A stretch of 42,459 nucleotides of DNA from Elusimicrobiota bacterium (GTDB lineage: Bacteria > Elusimicrobiota > Elusimicrobia > UBA1565 > UBA9628). Below, in pieces: positions 14,576 through 22,718 of this stretch. The stretch spans positions 1 to 42,459 of the forward strand of contig JABEUV010000043.1 of assembly GCA_013044195.1 (NCBI GenBank), in the 5' to 3' direction. A program made the translations under genes and the position numbers. Numbering within the stretch: position 1 is the stretch's first letter; every line of letters begins with the position of its first letter. The notes beneath the pieces were generated by a model. That model was not told the origin of the DNA and did not search any database. It was given only the letters and a program-made list of their open reading frames with translations.

Positions 14576-15361
14576 ATGCCTGAAGTGATGAGCAAGAAGG
14601 TCGTCGCGATCGACTACCCGCGCGCGAACGAGACGATCAAGTCCGACAATTACACCTTCCGCGTCGAGGCGATGGAAGGCGCGACGAACGTTGAAGTCTC
14701 GATCGACGACGCGGCCTTCGAGCCCTGCCGCCAGGCCGGAAACTCCTGGTGGTACGATTGGTCGGGCTACGGCTCGGGCGATCACGAGATGACGGCGCGC
14801 GTGCACTTGGCCAACGGCCAGCACCACACGACCGAGCACCGCGACTTCACCGTCGAGCTCGAGAACGCCGATTGCTCCCAGAACGGGGGCGAGAGCCGCA
14901 CGATCTCGGCGCGCCGCGCGCAGCAGTATCTGGGCCGTCCGGACGCGCACAAGTGCATGATCAACAAGTACGTCGTCGCCGTACCGAACAAGCCGGAAAT
15001 CATGCGCCAGCTGACGGAGCTGCTCTCGCAGGAAGGCGTCAACGTCCACAGCATGCTCATGCAGTGCGTCGGGGACGTCGCGACCTTCAAGTTCCTGGTC
15101 GAGAAGGAGCAAGGGCTGCGCCAGACGCTGGAGTCCGCGGGCTTCCATGTCGTCGAGGACAAGGTGTTCTGCCTGGACCTGCCCAATCGACCCGGTGAGC
15201 TGGATCAACTCGCGCAGAAGCTGCTGGACCAGGGCGTCGCCATTCGCTACATGTATGGAACATCGCACGGCCAAACGACGAAGGTCGTCCTCTCCGTCGA
15301 TCGGCCCGAAAACGCGGTCGGCGTCGTCCGCGAGCTCGGAAAGCAGTTCGCCGAAGCTTAA
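14576..15361 (+). CDS. Ig-like plus tandem ACT-domain protein
   Basis: A 261-residue cytoplasmic protein with Shine-Dalgarno ATGGAGGAATC. Residues about 8-105 form a beta-rich Ig-like domain (VVAIDYPRANETIKSDNYTFRVEA, NVEVSIDDAAFEPCR, WYDWSGYGSGDHEMTARV), similar to domains seen in molybdenum-type sulfite oxidases and in sugar-binding proteins. Residues about 128-260 are two ACT domains: KYVVAVPNKPEIMRQLTELL, then VFCLDLPNRPGELDQLAQKL. ACT domains bind amino acids or other small ligands and control enzymes. There is no catalytic domain, so this is probably a stand-alone sensor or binding partner. A strong hairpin follows the gene. Confidence 0.75.
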   Translation: MPEVMSKKVVAIDYPRANETIKSDNYTFRVEAMEGATNVEVSIDDAAFEPCRQAGNSWWYDWSGYGSGDHEMTARVHLANGQHHTTEHRDFTVELENADCSQNGGESRTISARRAQQYLGRPDAHKCMINKYVVAVPNKPEIMRQLTELLSQEGVNVHSMLMQCVGDVATFKFLVEKEQGLRQTLESAGFHVVEDKVFCLDLPNRPGELDQLAQKLLDQGVAIRYMYGTSHGQTTKVVLSVDRPENAVGVVRELGKQFAEA

Positions 15362-15378
15362 GCGCCGGAAAGCAGGAA

Positions 15379-15414
15379 AGAGGGGCGCGTTCCCGTCCGG
15401 GAACGCGCCCCTCT
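15379..15414 (+). terminator. Strong GC-rich hairpin after the ACT gene
   Basis: A perfect 17-bp inverted repeat (AGAGGGGCGCGTTCCCG and its complement) around 2 nt, 17 nt after the stop. It has no T-run, but its stability and position point to transcription termination or 3'-end protection, possibly for both converging genes. Confidence 0.7.
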
Positions 15415-15463
15415 CGGCCGCGTGGCGACGCTCGAGCCGCCGAACTTCATGACGATCGCGGCG

Positions 15464-15994
15464 TCAGGCGGCGGGCGTCTTCTGCGAAGGCACGGCCTGC
15501 CAGGCCTTCTGCACGGCGGGAGACAGCTCTTTCATGTGCTTGAGAAAGAGCGCGAGCTGCCATATCTGGGTTTCGCTCAAAGTCTTCGCGAAGGAAGGCA
15601 TCCCGGTCATGCGGATGCCGTGGTACACCTTCCAATACGTCGCGCCCTCCGGGTCGTCGGTCACGTCGTCCTTGGCCAACTGCGGCGGCTTCTGGTAGAG
15701 GCCCAAGGCCACGTTCGACGCCTCGTGGTCGGCCGCGCCGTGGCAGACCGCGCAGTTGGCCGCGTACAGCTTGACGCCGGCGGTCATGTTCTCATCGCTG
15801 AGCGCGACCGGGTTGGGTCCCTTCGGCGCCTGGCGCGCGATCGTGGCGTGCAGGGACTTATGCGCGGCCCAGCGCTCCAGCGCGGAGGGGTTGGCATCCG
15901 CGTTGGCGGGCATCAGGCCGAAAATCACGAAGAAGTACGCCCCGATCAGAGCGGCCACGCCGGCGGCGGCGATTCCGACGAAGAAGTTTTTCAT
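15464..15994 (-). CDS. Membrane-anchored mono-haem cytochrome c
   Basis: A 176-residue protein. The N-terminal hydrophobic helix (FFVGIAAAGVAALIGAYFFVIFG) is probably an uncleaved anchor, placing the haem domain outside the cytoplasm. The haem c site is CAVCH, and the axial Met is likely in YHGIRMTGMPSF. The C-terminal helix (QIWQLALFLKHM) is typical of class I cytochromes c. It lies 22 nt after uvrB on the same strand, with its own Shine-Dalgarno (GGGAGAACCC), so it is probably read through from uvrB. The link between a DNA-repair gene and a cytochrome is probably positional. Confidence 0.85.
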   Translation of the reverse strand: MKNFFVGIAAAGVAALIGAYFFVIFGLMPANADANPSALERWAAHKSLHATIARQAPKGPNPVALSDENMTAGVKLYAANCAVCHGAADHEASNVALGLYQKPPQLAKDDVTDDPEGATYWKVYHGIRMTGMPSFAKTLSETQIWQLALFLKHMKELSPAVQKAWQAVPSQKTPAA

Positions 15995-16016
15995 GGGTTC
16001 TCCCGAGAGCGTCAGT

Positions 16017-18050
16017 CTATAACTTAGAGCGGGACTTGCGCGAGCGCGTTTTGGCGGACGTTTTCGCGCCGGAGGCGCTCATCGACTTGAGCTCGAAGAG
16101 CTGGTCGCGCAGCAGCGTCGCCGCCTCGAAGTCGAGCGCCTCGGCGGCGGCCTTCATGCGCTCTTCCACTTCCGCGACGATGGACGGCAGGTCCTTGGCG
16201 TTGAGCGGGCGTTCGGCGTCGCGCAGGAGCATCAGCCCCTCGCGCTTGGCCGTCGACTGGAACTCCTCCAGTTCCTCGACGGCCTTGACGATGGTCTTGG
16301 GCGTGATCCCGTGGGCGGCGTTGTAGGCGACCTGTTTGACGCGGCGGCGGTTCATCTCGTCGAGCGCGCGCTTCATGGAGCCTGTGACCGTGTCCGCGTA
16401 CAGGATCACCTGGCCGCCGACGTTGCGCGCCGCGCGGCCGGAGATCTGGATCAAGGTCGTTTCGGAGCGCAGGAAGCCCTCGTGGTCGGCGCCCAGGATG
16501 GCCACGAGGGAAACCTCCGGCAGGTCCAGGCCTTCGCGCAGAAGATTGATGCCGACCAGCACGTCGAAGACGCCCGCGCGCAGTTCCTGGAGAATCGAGA
16601 TGCGCTCCAAGCTGTCGATGTCCGAGTGCAGGTAGCGCGCCTTCACGTCTTTGGTCGACAGCCACGACGTGAGGTCCTCGGCCGTGCGCTTGGTCAAGGT
16701 GGTCACCAGCGCGCGCTCGCGCTTTTTGGCGCGGTCCTTCAGACGGATCAGCAGGTCGTCGAGCTGGCCTTCGCTGGGCTTGATGATCGTCTCCGGGTCC
16801 ACCAGGCCGGTGGGGCGCACCACCATCTCGACGACCTCGCCCTGAGTCTTCTTGAGCTCGTAGGGGCCGGGCGTGGCGGACACGAACAGGGTCTGGCCGG
16901 CCAGCGCCTCGAACTCGGCGAACTTCAGCGGGCGGTTGTCCAGCGCCGAGGGCAGGCGCCAGCCGAAGTCCGCCAGCGTCTGCTTGCGCGCGCGGTCGCC
17001 CTCATACATGCCGCCGACCTGCGGCACCGCGACGTGGGACTCGTCGACGACCAGCAGGTAGTCCTTTGGAAAAAAATCGATCAGGCAGTTGGGCCGCTCG
17101 CCCGGGGGGCGGCCGCTGAGGTGGCGCGAGTAGTTCTCAATGCCGTGGCAGAAGCCCACCTCCCGCAGCATTTCCAAGTCGTAGCGCGTGCGCTGTTCGA
17201 TGCGCTGGGCCTCCAAAAGCTTGCCCTGGGACGTGAACCAGGCCACGCGCTCCTTGAGCTCCGCATCGATCGCGCCGATGGCGCGCTCGCGCTCGGGGCC
17301 GTCGGTGACGAAATGCTTGGCCGGGTAGACCCACTCGCGTTTCAGGTCCTTGATCTTCGCGCCGGTCAGCGGATCGAACTCGTAAAGGCCCGCCACGCCG
17401 TCGTCGTCCAAAGTGGCGCGCAGGGCGGTTTCCATGTAGGCGGGGAAGATGTCCACCGTGCCGCCCTTCATGCGGAACTTGCCGCGCACGAATTCCATTT
17501 CGTTGCGTTCGTAGTGCACCGCGACCAGGCGTTCGGCCAGTTCATCGCGCGTGACCTTCCAGCCGACCTCCAGCGGCAGGGCGCGCTTTTCATACTGCTC
17601 CGGCGAGCCGATGTTGTAGATGCACGACACCGACGCGATCACGATCACGTCGCGGCGCGCCATCAGCGAGCTGGTGGCTTTCAGGCGCAGGCGGTCGATG
17701 CGGTCGTTGATCGAGGAGTCCTTTTCGATGAAGGTGTCGGTGGACGGGACGTAGGCCTCGGGCTGATAATAATCGTAGTAGGAGATGAAGAACTCCACGG
17801 CGTTGTCCGGGAAGAACGCCTTGAACTCCGCGTAGAGCTGGGCGGCCAGCACCTTGTTGGGCGACATCACCAGAGCGGGGCGGTCCAGTTTGTCGATGAC
17901 GTTGGCGATCGCGAACGTTTTTCCGGAGCCGGTGACGCCCAGCAAAGTCTGGGCGGGCGCGCCTTCTTGAATGCGGGAGACCAAGGTCGCAATTGCGGCG
18001 GGCTGGTCGCCGGCGGGCGAAAACGGCGAACGCAGGCGGAAGACACCCAT
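16017..18050 (-). CDS. uvrB: Excinuclease ABC subunit B
   Basis: UvrB verifies bulky DNA lesions in nucleotide excision repair. It loads with UvrA and recruits UvrC. The start is the ATG at 18050 (MGVFRLRSPFSPAGDQP), giving 677 residues, the normal family length; the track adds antisense-like residues. Motifs in order: Walker A GVTGSGKTF; the beta-hairpin SYYDYYQPEAYVPSTDTFIEKD region that inserts between strands; the DESH Walker B; helicase motif VI QISGRAARN; and the C-terminal UvrC-binding helix pair (VEERMKAAAEALDFEAATLLRDQ). The tail is basic (RSRKSRSKL). It lies 11 nt after a small membrane-protein gene with a promoter at 18611-18639, so uvrB is probably the second gene of that operon. 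Confidence 0.97.
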   Translation of the reverse strand: MGVFRLRSPFSPAGDQPAAIATLVSRIQEGAPAQTLLGVTGSGKTFAIANVIDKLDRPALVMSPNKVLAAQLYAEFKAFFPDNAVEFFISYYDYYQPEAYVPSTDTFIEKDSSINDRIDRLRLKATSSLMARRDVIVIASVSCIYNIGSPEQYEKRALPLEVGWKVTRDELAERLVAVHYERNEMEFVRGKFRMKGGTVDIFPAYMETALRATLDDDGVAGLYEFDPLTGAKIKDLKREWVYPAKHFVTDGPERERAIGAIDAELKERVAWFTSQGKLLEAQRIEQRTRYDLEMLREVGFCHGIENYSRHLSGRPPGERPNCLIDFFPKDYLLVVDESHVAVPQVGGMYEGDRARKQTLADFGWRLPSALDNRPLKFAEFEALAGQTLFVSATPGPYELKKTQGEVVEMVVRPTGLVDPETIIKPSEGQLDDLLIRLKDRAKKRERALVTTLTKRTAEDLTSWLSTKDVKARYLHSDIDSLERISILQELRAGVFDVLVGINLLREGLDLPEVSLVAILGADHEGFLRSETTLIQISGRAARNVGGQVILYADTVTGSMKRALDEMNRRRVKQVAYNAAHGITPKTIVKAVEELEEFQSTAKREGLMLLRDAERPLNAKDLPSIVAEVEERMKAAAEALDFEAATLLRDQLFELKSMSASGAKTSAKTRSRKSRSKL

Positions 18051-18061
18051 GCGACCCGCCG

Positions 18062-18604
18062 TCAGCGTCCGTGCGGCGCGGGTGCGGGCGCCGCCACCGG
18101 CAGGCCGTTTTGACCGACCGAGCCGCCGGTCTCCTCCAGCGTCGGCCCCGCCTTCGGCGCCCACGGCCGGTCGAAAATAGGGCCCAAAATCTTGACGAGG
18201 GTTCGGTCGTCGTCCAGCACGTTCGCCTCGATCTTGAACTTCTTGGCGTCGCCGACCACCGCAAGCGTGGTCAGGTCCAGGTGGCCGGCCATGCGCGCCT
18301 TGCGCGCGGCGCCGTCCGGGGCCAGCGCCAGCAGGGCGTCCAGGTCGCTGGCGTAGAAGCCGTGCGCGCGCGCGTACTTCAACTGCAGGCCGTAGAGCTC
18401 CAGAACGTCCTCCGTCGTCTCAAAGCGTTTGCGCTGGGCGTCGTTCTGGGGCTTCAGCCATAGCCGCCACGCCGCGCCGGACGCGGCGGCGCCGACGACA
18501 AGCGCGCCGAACATCAGGCGCAGCGACGCGGCGGAAAACAGGCGCTGTCTCCAAGACGGACGCGGCGCCGCGGTCGCGGGAGGGGGCGCGGCGGGATCGC
18601 TCAT
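18062..18604 (-). CDS. Single-pass membrane protein upstream of uvrB
   Basis: A 180-residue protein with a Pro/Ala-rich N-terminal tail, one transmembrane helix (LMFGALVVGAAASGAAWRLWL, about residues 30-50) and an extracytoplasmic domain. The domain begins with FETTEDVLELYGLQLKYARAHGFYASDLDALLAL. That stretch has the helix-then-loop look of the first part of type II secretion/pilin-like proteins (a helix with Y-x-x-x-x-G-x-Y-x-x-x-L), but no prepilin peptidase site is present. A Pro/Ala-rich tail ends it. The function is unknown. It has the best promoter in the window, with the ATG directly at the predicted transcription start. Confidence 0.7.
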   Translation of the reverse strand: MSDPAAPPPATAAPRPSWRQRLFSAASLRLMFGALVVGAAASGAAWRLWLKPQNDAQRKRFETTEDVLELYGLQLKYARAHGFYASDLDALLALAPDGAARKARMAGHLDLTTLAVVGDAKKFKIEANVLDDDRTLVKILGPIFDRPWAPKAGPTLEETGGSVGQNGLPVAAPAPAPHGR

Positions 18605-18610
18605 GGGTTC

Positions 18611-18639
18611 ATTATGTTAGGCGCGGCGCGGCCTGTCAA
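18611..18639 (-). promoter_or_regulatory. Sigma-70 promoter with predicted leaderless start (uvrB operon)
   Basis: On the minus strand: TTGACA (18634-18639), 17-nt spacer, CATAAT (18611-18616), 6 nt, then the ATG at 18604. Expected +1 falls on the A of the ATG. This is the clearest case of the leaderless layout. The divergent aldo/keto reductase promoter shares this 65-nt gap. Confidence 0.8.
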
Positions 18640-18658
18640 GCGCGCGGCGGGCTTTTGA

Positions 18659-18664
18659 TAGGAT
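18659..18664 (+). promoter_or_regulatory. Possible -10 element before the aldo/keto reductase
   Basis: TAGGAT ends 5 nt before the ATG at 18670. With no room for a Shine-Dalgarno sequence after it, the transcript would again be leaderless or nearly so. No -35 stands out. Confidence 0.35.
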
Positions 18665-18669
18665 GAGCC

Positions 18670-19629
18670 ATGGAGCTTCGGCCGCTGGGGCGTTCGGGCC
18701 TGCGTGTGTCCGTCCTGTCGCTGGGCACGATGAACTTCGGCGCGGATTGGCACGGGATCGGCGCGATCGACGAGAAAGTGGCGTCGTCCTTGCTGGATCT
18801 GGCGCTGGAGCGCGGCGTCAACTTGATCGACACGGCCGACGTGTACGGCCGCGGCTCCTCCGAAGAGATGCTGGGCCGCCTGTTGTCTCGGGGCGGTCGG
18901 CGCGCACGCGTGCTGCTGGCCACGAAGGTGTGCGGGCGGATGGCGCCGGAGGACGCATCGAGCGAGGGGTTGTCGGCGCGCTGGATTGGGCGCGCGCTGG
19001 ACGAGAGTCTGCGCCGCCTGCGCACGGACCGCGTCGACCTTTACATGGCCCACGCGCCCGACCCGTTCACGCCCATCGAGGAGACTTTAGCCGCGTTCGA
19101 CCGCGCCGTGCGCGCCGGCAAGGTCCGCGCCGTCGGCGTGTCGAATTTTTCCGGCGCGGAGTTTTCGCGCGCGCGCGCCGCGGCGGAGCGCGGCGGCGGG
19201 GCGGTCCCGGTCTTCGACCAGGTGCAATACAGCCTGGCCTGCCGCGGCCCGGAGACCGACCTGGTCCCGGCGGCGCTCGCCGCCGGGGCCGCCTTGCTGG
19301 CGTGGAGCCCGTTGGCGGGCGGCCTGCTCAGCGGCAAATACGCCTTGCCCGGCGCGTCCGGGCGCCGTGCGGATCCGGATGCTTTTCCGCAGGTGCGCGC
19401 CGCCGCCGGCGCGGCGCTGGTCGAGGTGCTGCGCGGCGCGGCCCGGCTCGACGGGCAGAGCCCCGCGCAGGCCGCGCTGGGCTGGATCATGGGAAAGCCC
19501 TTCGTCGCGTCCGCGGTGGTCGGCGCGCGCACGCGCGCCCAACTGGCGGAGACGCTTTCCGCGCGGCCGTTGTCGCCGCGCGCGGCGGATCTGCTGGATC
19601 GCGCCTCCCGGATCTGCGCGGCGGCGTAG
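18670..19629 (+). CDS. Aldo/keto reductase
   Basis: A 319-residue NADPH-dependent TIM-barrel reductase of the AKR superfamily. Signature blocks: MELRPLGRSGLRVSVLSLGTMNFG at the start; NLIDTADVYGRGSSEEMLG with the catalytic Asp and Tyr; LLATKV with the Lys; DLYMAHAPDP with the His; VRAVGVSNFS; and the cofactor-side SPLAGGLLSGKY and SAVVGARTRAQL. These resemble the voltage-channel beta-subunit/YghZ-type AKRs that reduce aldehydes. It is transcribed alone, divergently from the uvrB operon and convergent with the di-haem cytochrome. The substrate is not predictable. Confidence 0.92.
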   Translation: MELRPLGRSGLRVSVLSLGTMNFGADWHGIGAIDEKVASSLLDLALERGVNLIDTADVYGRGSSEEMLGRLLSRGGRRARVLLATKVCGRMAPEDASSEGLSARWIGRALDESLRRLRTDRVDLYMAHAPDPFTPIEETLAAFDRAVRAGKVRAVGVSNFSGAEFSRARAAAERGGGAVPVFDQVQYSLACRGPETDLVPAALAAGAALLAWSPLAGGLLSGKYALPGASGRRADPDAFPQVRAAAGAALVEVLRGAARLDGQSPAQAALGWIMGKPFVASAVVGARTRAQLAETLSARPLSPRAADLLDRASRICAAA

Positions 19630-19640
19630 GGCCGCGCGGG

Positions 19641-21017
19641 TTAGAGCGCCTTCATGAATTCGACGACGTCCTTCTTTTCCCGCGTGGTCAGCTTGGTCTG
19701 CAGGACGATGTTGAAGAACTCGACGGAGTCGTCGAGCGTCAGAAGCCTTCCGTCGTGCAGGTAGGGCGGCGTGTCCTTGATGCCGCGCAGCGGGAAGGTT
19801 TTGATCGCGCCGTCTCCCTGCGCCAGCATGCCGTTGATCATGCGGGGCTTAAAGAAGCGATCGACCTTGAGGTCGTGCATCGAGTTATCCGTGTAGTATG
19901 GCGGCGCATGACAGGTCGCGCACTTGGCCTTGCCGAAGAACAGCGCCTGGCCGCGACGCTCGGCGGCCGTCGCCTTCTTCGGATCGAGCTCGCCGTCGAT
20001 CTCGAGCTTCGGCGCCGGCGGAAAGTCCAGCAGTTCCTCGAATTCCGCCATGTGATGAACTTGGGAAGTTCGGTCCAGGACATTGACGCCCTTTTTCGCG
20101 GCAAGTGAGATATCGCCGTCGAAGTATGCGGCGCTCTGCTCGAATTCCGTGAAATCCTCGATGGACTTCAGCGCGCGCTGCGAGCCGAATAGGCGCTGGA
20201 TATTGACGCCGCGAAGCGCGGGCGTCTCGATGCGGTGGCGCTCCTCCTGCGGACGTATGTCCCCCACCAGGTGCGTCGCTGCGTTCGTTCCTCCGTTGGC
20301 GTGGCAGTCGAAGCAGGTCACGCCCAAGCTGGGCCGCGCGACGCGGCGGTCGTCGGTGGAGTTGAACTGCTGCTGCGGGAACGGCGTCACCAGCAGGCGC
20401 AAGCCGTCGAGCTGCTTCATGTTGAGGATGTCCTTGAAGAGCGCGTAGTAGTTGTCGAGGGTGACGAGCTTGCCGTGAGAGACGTCGCCGAGCTCGGGGT
20501 GCGTGGTGAGGTACATGGCCGGAGGAAATCCCGGGAGAAACCGCTCCGGGATGTCGAAGTCCAGGTCGAAGCGCTCGAGGTCGCGGCCGTCCTGCTTCTT
20601 GACCAGGTCGATATTCGATTTCGGAAAGAGCATGCCCCCCTCGGGCTGATTCGGGTGAGGAAGGGGCATGAAACCGATCGGAAAGACGTTCTTGCTCCGG
20701 ATTTCATCCGGGCTCATCTTCGAGAGATCATTCCAGGTGACGCCCGGCGGCAAGCGGACCCGCACGCCCTCCTGGATCGGCTTGCCGTTAGACATCCGCG
20801 CATCTTGAGCCGGTCGATCGGACAGGTCGTAGCGTTCGTTGAGAAGATTTTCCTGCCTCTTGTCGACCTCGCCGCGTCGGGCGGAGAACCACTCCTTCAT
20901 CGCCTCGAAACTCGGGAAACTTTGGGGAGTCGTCGGGTCCTCCGCGGCCGGCGCGGGGGCGGCCCACGCGATCGCCATCACGCACATCGCCAGCGCCGGC
21001 AGATTCGCACGTTTCAT
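19641..21017 (-). CDS. Periplasmic di-haem cytochrome c, MauG/peroxidase-like
   Basis: A 458-residue protein from the ATG at 21017 (MKRANLPALAMCVMAIAWAAPAPAAE), preceded by CAGGAGAGAACA; the track adds six residues. A signal peptide sends it to the periplasm. Two haem c sites are seen: CFDCH about the middle and CATCH about 110 residues from the end. The order resembles the large di-haem proteins often annotated as cytochrome c peroxidase/MauG relatives or cytochrome B6-like. Supporting blocks are AAERRGQALFFGKAKCATCHAPP-type sequence and PLRGIKDTPPYLHDGRLLTLDDSVEFFN, the latter typical of the C-terminal haem domain. It may be a peroxidase or an electron carrier. No partner gene is next to it. 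Confidence 0.85.
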   Translation of the reverse strand: MKRANLPALAMCVMAIAWAAPAPAAEDPTTPQSFPSFEAMKEWFSARRGEVDKRQENLLNERYDLSDRPAQDARMSNGKPIQEGVRVRLPPGVTWNDLSKMSPDEIRSKNVFPIGFMPLPHPNQPEGGMLFPKSNIDLVKKQDGRDLERFDLDFDIPERFLPGFPPAMYLTTHPELGDVSHGKLVTLDNYYALFKDILNMKQLDGLRLLVTPFPQQQFNSTDDRRVARPSLGVTCFDCHANGGTNAATHLVGDIRPQEERHRIETPALRGVNIQRLFGSQRALKSIEDFTEFEQSAAYFDGDISLAAKKGVNVLDRTSQVHHMAEFEELLDFPPAPKLEIDGELDPKKATAAERRGQALFFGKAKCATCHAPPYYTDNSMHDLKVDRFFKPRMINGMLAQGDGAIKTFPLRGIKDTPPYLHDGRLLTLDDSVEFFNIVLQTKLTTREKKDVVEFMKAL

Positions 21018-21181
21018 TGTTCTCTCCTGATCCAATCGTTCGGTTCATGCGGCAAGTTGGTGTCTTCTGATCTTATGAAAATTCCAACGATGCGGGTAGG
21101 TCTTTGGGCCTGCAAAATGGATAGGACCAAAAGCCCTGCCGGCGGGGCTTCCCGGCCCGTGCGCGCGCACACGCGCCGTGG

Positions 21182-21187
21182 TATCCT
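21182..21187 (+). promoter_or_regulatory. -10 element, predicted leaderless start
   Basis: TATCCT followed by 6 nt (GAAGCC) and the ATG at 21194. No -35 is evident. The spacing matches the other leaderless candidates. Confidence 0.4.
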
Positions 21188-21193
21188 GAAGCC

Positions 21194-21505
21194 ATGACGG
21201 GAATGGCTCTGTATGTGCGCTTCATGCTCACGCTCGCGGTCGGCCTGGCCGGCCTCGGCATGGTCCTGACCACGATCTTCGAGACGCTCCTGCGCGACTG
21301 GGACCCTTCGCGGGACATCCGTCGCTGGTGGCGTTCGTTCTCGTCGACGCGCTCACTGGCCGCCGAGATCCGCGCCGAGGACATTCTCCAGCAACTGCGC
21401 ACCCAGCGCGCCGTGCCCGCGACCGGGTCCCTGGAGCGCCGCCGCGAAGTCCTGCGCGCGGTCTCGGACGTCGAAAGCCGCCTCGCCGCCGCGCCGTCGG
21501 CCTAA
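21194..21505 (+). CDS. Small single-pass membrane protein
   Basis: A 103-residue protein. One predicted transmembrane helix (MLTLAVGLAGLGMVLTTIFETLL, about residues 11-33) is followed by a charged cytoplasmic tail (RDWDPSRDIRRWWRSF, AAEIRAEDILQQLRTQ, SLERRREVLRAVSDVESRL) that is probably helical. I recognise no family. There are two possible ATGs (21194 and 21203). The first fits the -10 spacing. It is the first gene of a plus-strand stretch leading to the YkoF-PhyH-tag genes, but a 77-nt gap and a separate Shine-Dalgarno leave the operon link open. Confidence 0.6.
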   Translation: MTGMALYVRFMLTLAVGLAGLGMVLTTIFETLLRDWDPSRDIRRWWRSFSSTRSLAAEIRAEDILQQLRTQRAVPATGSLERRREVLRAVSDVESRLAAAPSA

Positions 21506-21582
21506 ACCTCCGGGCGTCCTCTCGGTTTATTCGGCAGTTGCGGCCCTGTCTGACGGCCTTGACGCTTGCTTCGAGGAAAAGA

Positions 21583-21855
21583 ATGAACGTCACTTTTCAA
21601 GTCAGTCTCTATCCGGTCGGGCGCGAGGAGTTCAAGGCGCCGATCGACGCCTTCATCGCGGACCTGCGCGAGGACGGTTTGCGCGTGGACGTTCACGAGA
21701 CGGCGACGATCGGCCGCGGGTCGCTTGCGGAGGTCTTCGCGTCGCTGGCGCGGGCTTACGAACGCGCAACGAAGGGAGGCGAGGCGGTGATGGTCGTGAC
21801 GGTGGCCAGCGGAGCGCCGACCAAGGACGAGCTTACGCGGCTCAATCCCCGATGA
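21583..21855 (+). CDS. YkoF-like thiamine/HMP-binding domain protein
   Basis: A 90-residue protein from the ATG at 21583 with GAGGAAAAGA before it; the track start at 21328 reads through unrelated sequence. MNVTFQVSLYPVGREEFKAP, DLREDGLRVDVHETATIGRG, SLAEVFASLARAYERA and AVMVVTVASGAPT match the single-domain YkoF/thiamine-binding ferredoxin-like fold. YkoF of Bacillus binds thiamine or hydroxymethylpyrimidine. A thiamine transporter is not seen nearby, so the ligand here is uncertain. Its stop overlaps the PhyH ATG (ATGA). Confidence 0.65.
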   Translation: MNVTFQVSLYPVGREEFKAPIDAFIADLREDGLRVDVHETATIGRGSLAEVFASLARAYERATKGGEAVMVVTVASGAPTKDELTRLNPR

Positions 21856-22718
21856 CCATCGCTCGGATTACGTTTTCGGCGGCGGAGGCGCGGCGCCCGT
21901 CGGCACGGACTTTGCGCCGCGTCCGCTCCGCGATGGCGCACGACGGCGCGGCGGCTTTTGACGGCTTGTTTCCGATGAGCCTCCTTAAAAAGCTGCGCGC
22001 GGAGGTCCTCCTCCGTCACGAATCTGGAGAACTGCGCGAGCGCGGGCTGGTGCGCGACATCGCCGGGCGCTATGCCGCCCTCGTGCCGTTTGAAGGGCCG
22101 TTTCTAAATCCCGCGTTTTACGCCAACCCCGCCCTGCACGCCATGCTCGAGTCCCTGCTGGGAGCCGACTACTGCATCGGCAGTCTGGAGACGGTCGTCG
22201 CGATGCCGGGCGCGTTGCGCCAGCACCAACACATCGACGGGCCGATCCGCTTCGACCGCCGCGTGGGCGGAAAAACGACGGCCTATGCGGGCGATCTGTC
22301 CGCGCTTGCGCCGTATGCCGTCACGCTCTGCATTCCGCTCTGCGATGTCGACGAGAGCAACGGCCCCACCGCGATCTGGACCGGTTCGCACCGCGCCGCC
22401 CTGCGCGCCCGGCCGCCGGGCGGCAGGCAGGTCGCCCGCGAATTTCCGGTCGAGCGCATGGTCGGCAGGCTGGGCCGCTCCTTCTTCTTCGACTTTCGCG
22501 TGTTTCACGGCGGCGAGCCCAACTTCTCGCGCGAGCCGCGTCCGGTTCTAATGTTCGTGTTCACGCGCAGTTGGTATCGGGATCCGAACCTGGCCGACGT
22601 ATTCCCGAGCGTGGTCATCACGAAGCGGAACCTGAACCGCGTTCCCGCCGCGCGCCGCGGCCTGTTCATGCTGGCGCCGGCCGCCCGGCTGTCGCGATGG
22701 GTGAACAAGCTCGAATGA
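21852..22718 (+). CDS. Phytanoyl-CoA dioxygenase (PhyH) family oxygenase
   Basis: A 288-residue Fe(II)/2-oxoglutarate oxygenase. The iron triad can be read as His and Asp in QHQHIDGPIR and the distal His in DFRVFHGGEPN. A 2OG-binding Arg is likely in the EPRPVLMFVFTRSW stretch. The middle block SNGPTAIWTGSHRAAL is typical of PhyH enzymes (D-x-x-N-G-x-x-x-x-x-G-S-H). PhyH members hydroxylate lipids, ectoine and small natural products, so the substrate is unknown. The ATG overlaps the YkoF-like stop, and its own stop overlaps the tag start, giving a tight three-gene unit. Confidence 0.85.
   Translation: MTIARITFSAAEARRPSARTLRRVRSAMAHDGAAAFDGLFPMSLLKKLRAEVLLRHESGELRERGLVRDIAGRYAALVPFEGPFLNPAFYANPALHAMLESLLGADYCIGSLETVVAMPGALRQHQHIDGPIRFDRRVGGKTTAYAGDLSALAPYAVTLCIPLCDVDESNGPTAIWTGSHRAALRARPPGGRQVAREFPVERMVGRLGRSFFFDFRVFHGGEPNFSREPRPVLMFVFTRSWYRDPNLADVFPSVVITKRNLNRVPAARRGLFMLAPAARLSRWVNKLE

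Noticed and set aside
16311-18113. 600-residue plus-strand ORF
   Set aside because: It lies antisense to uvrB, whose protein motifs are all intact. No start context or domain was found.
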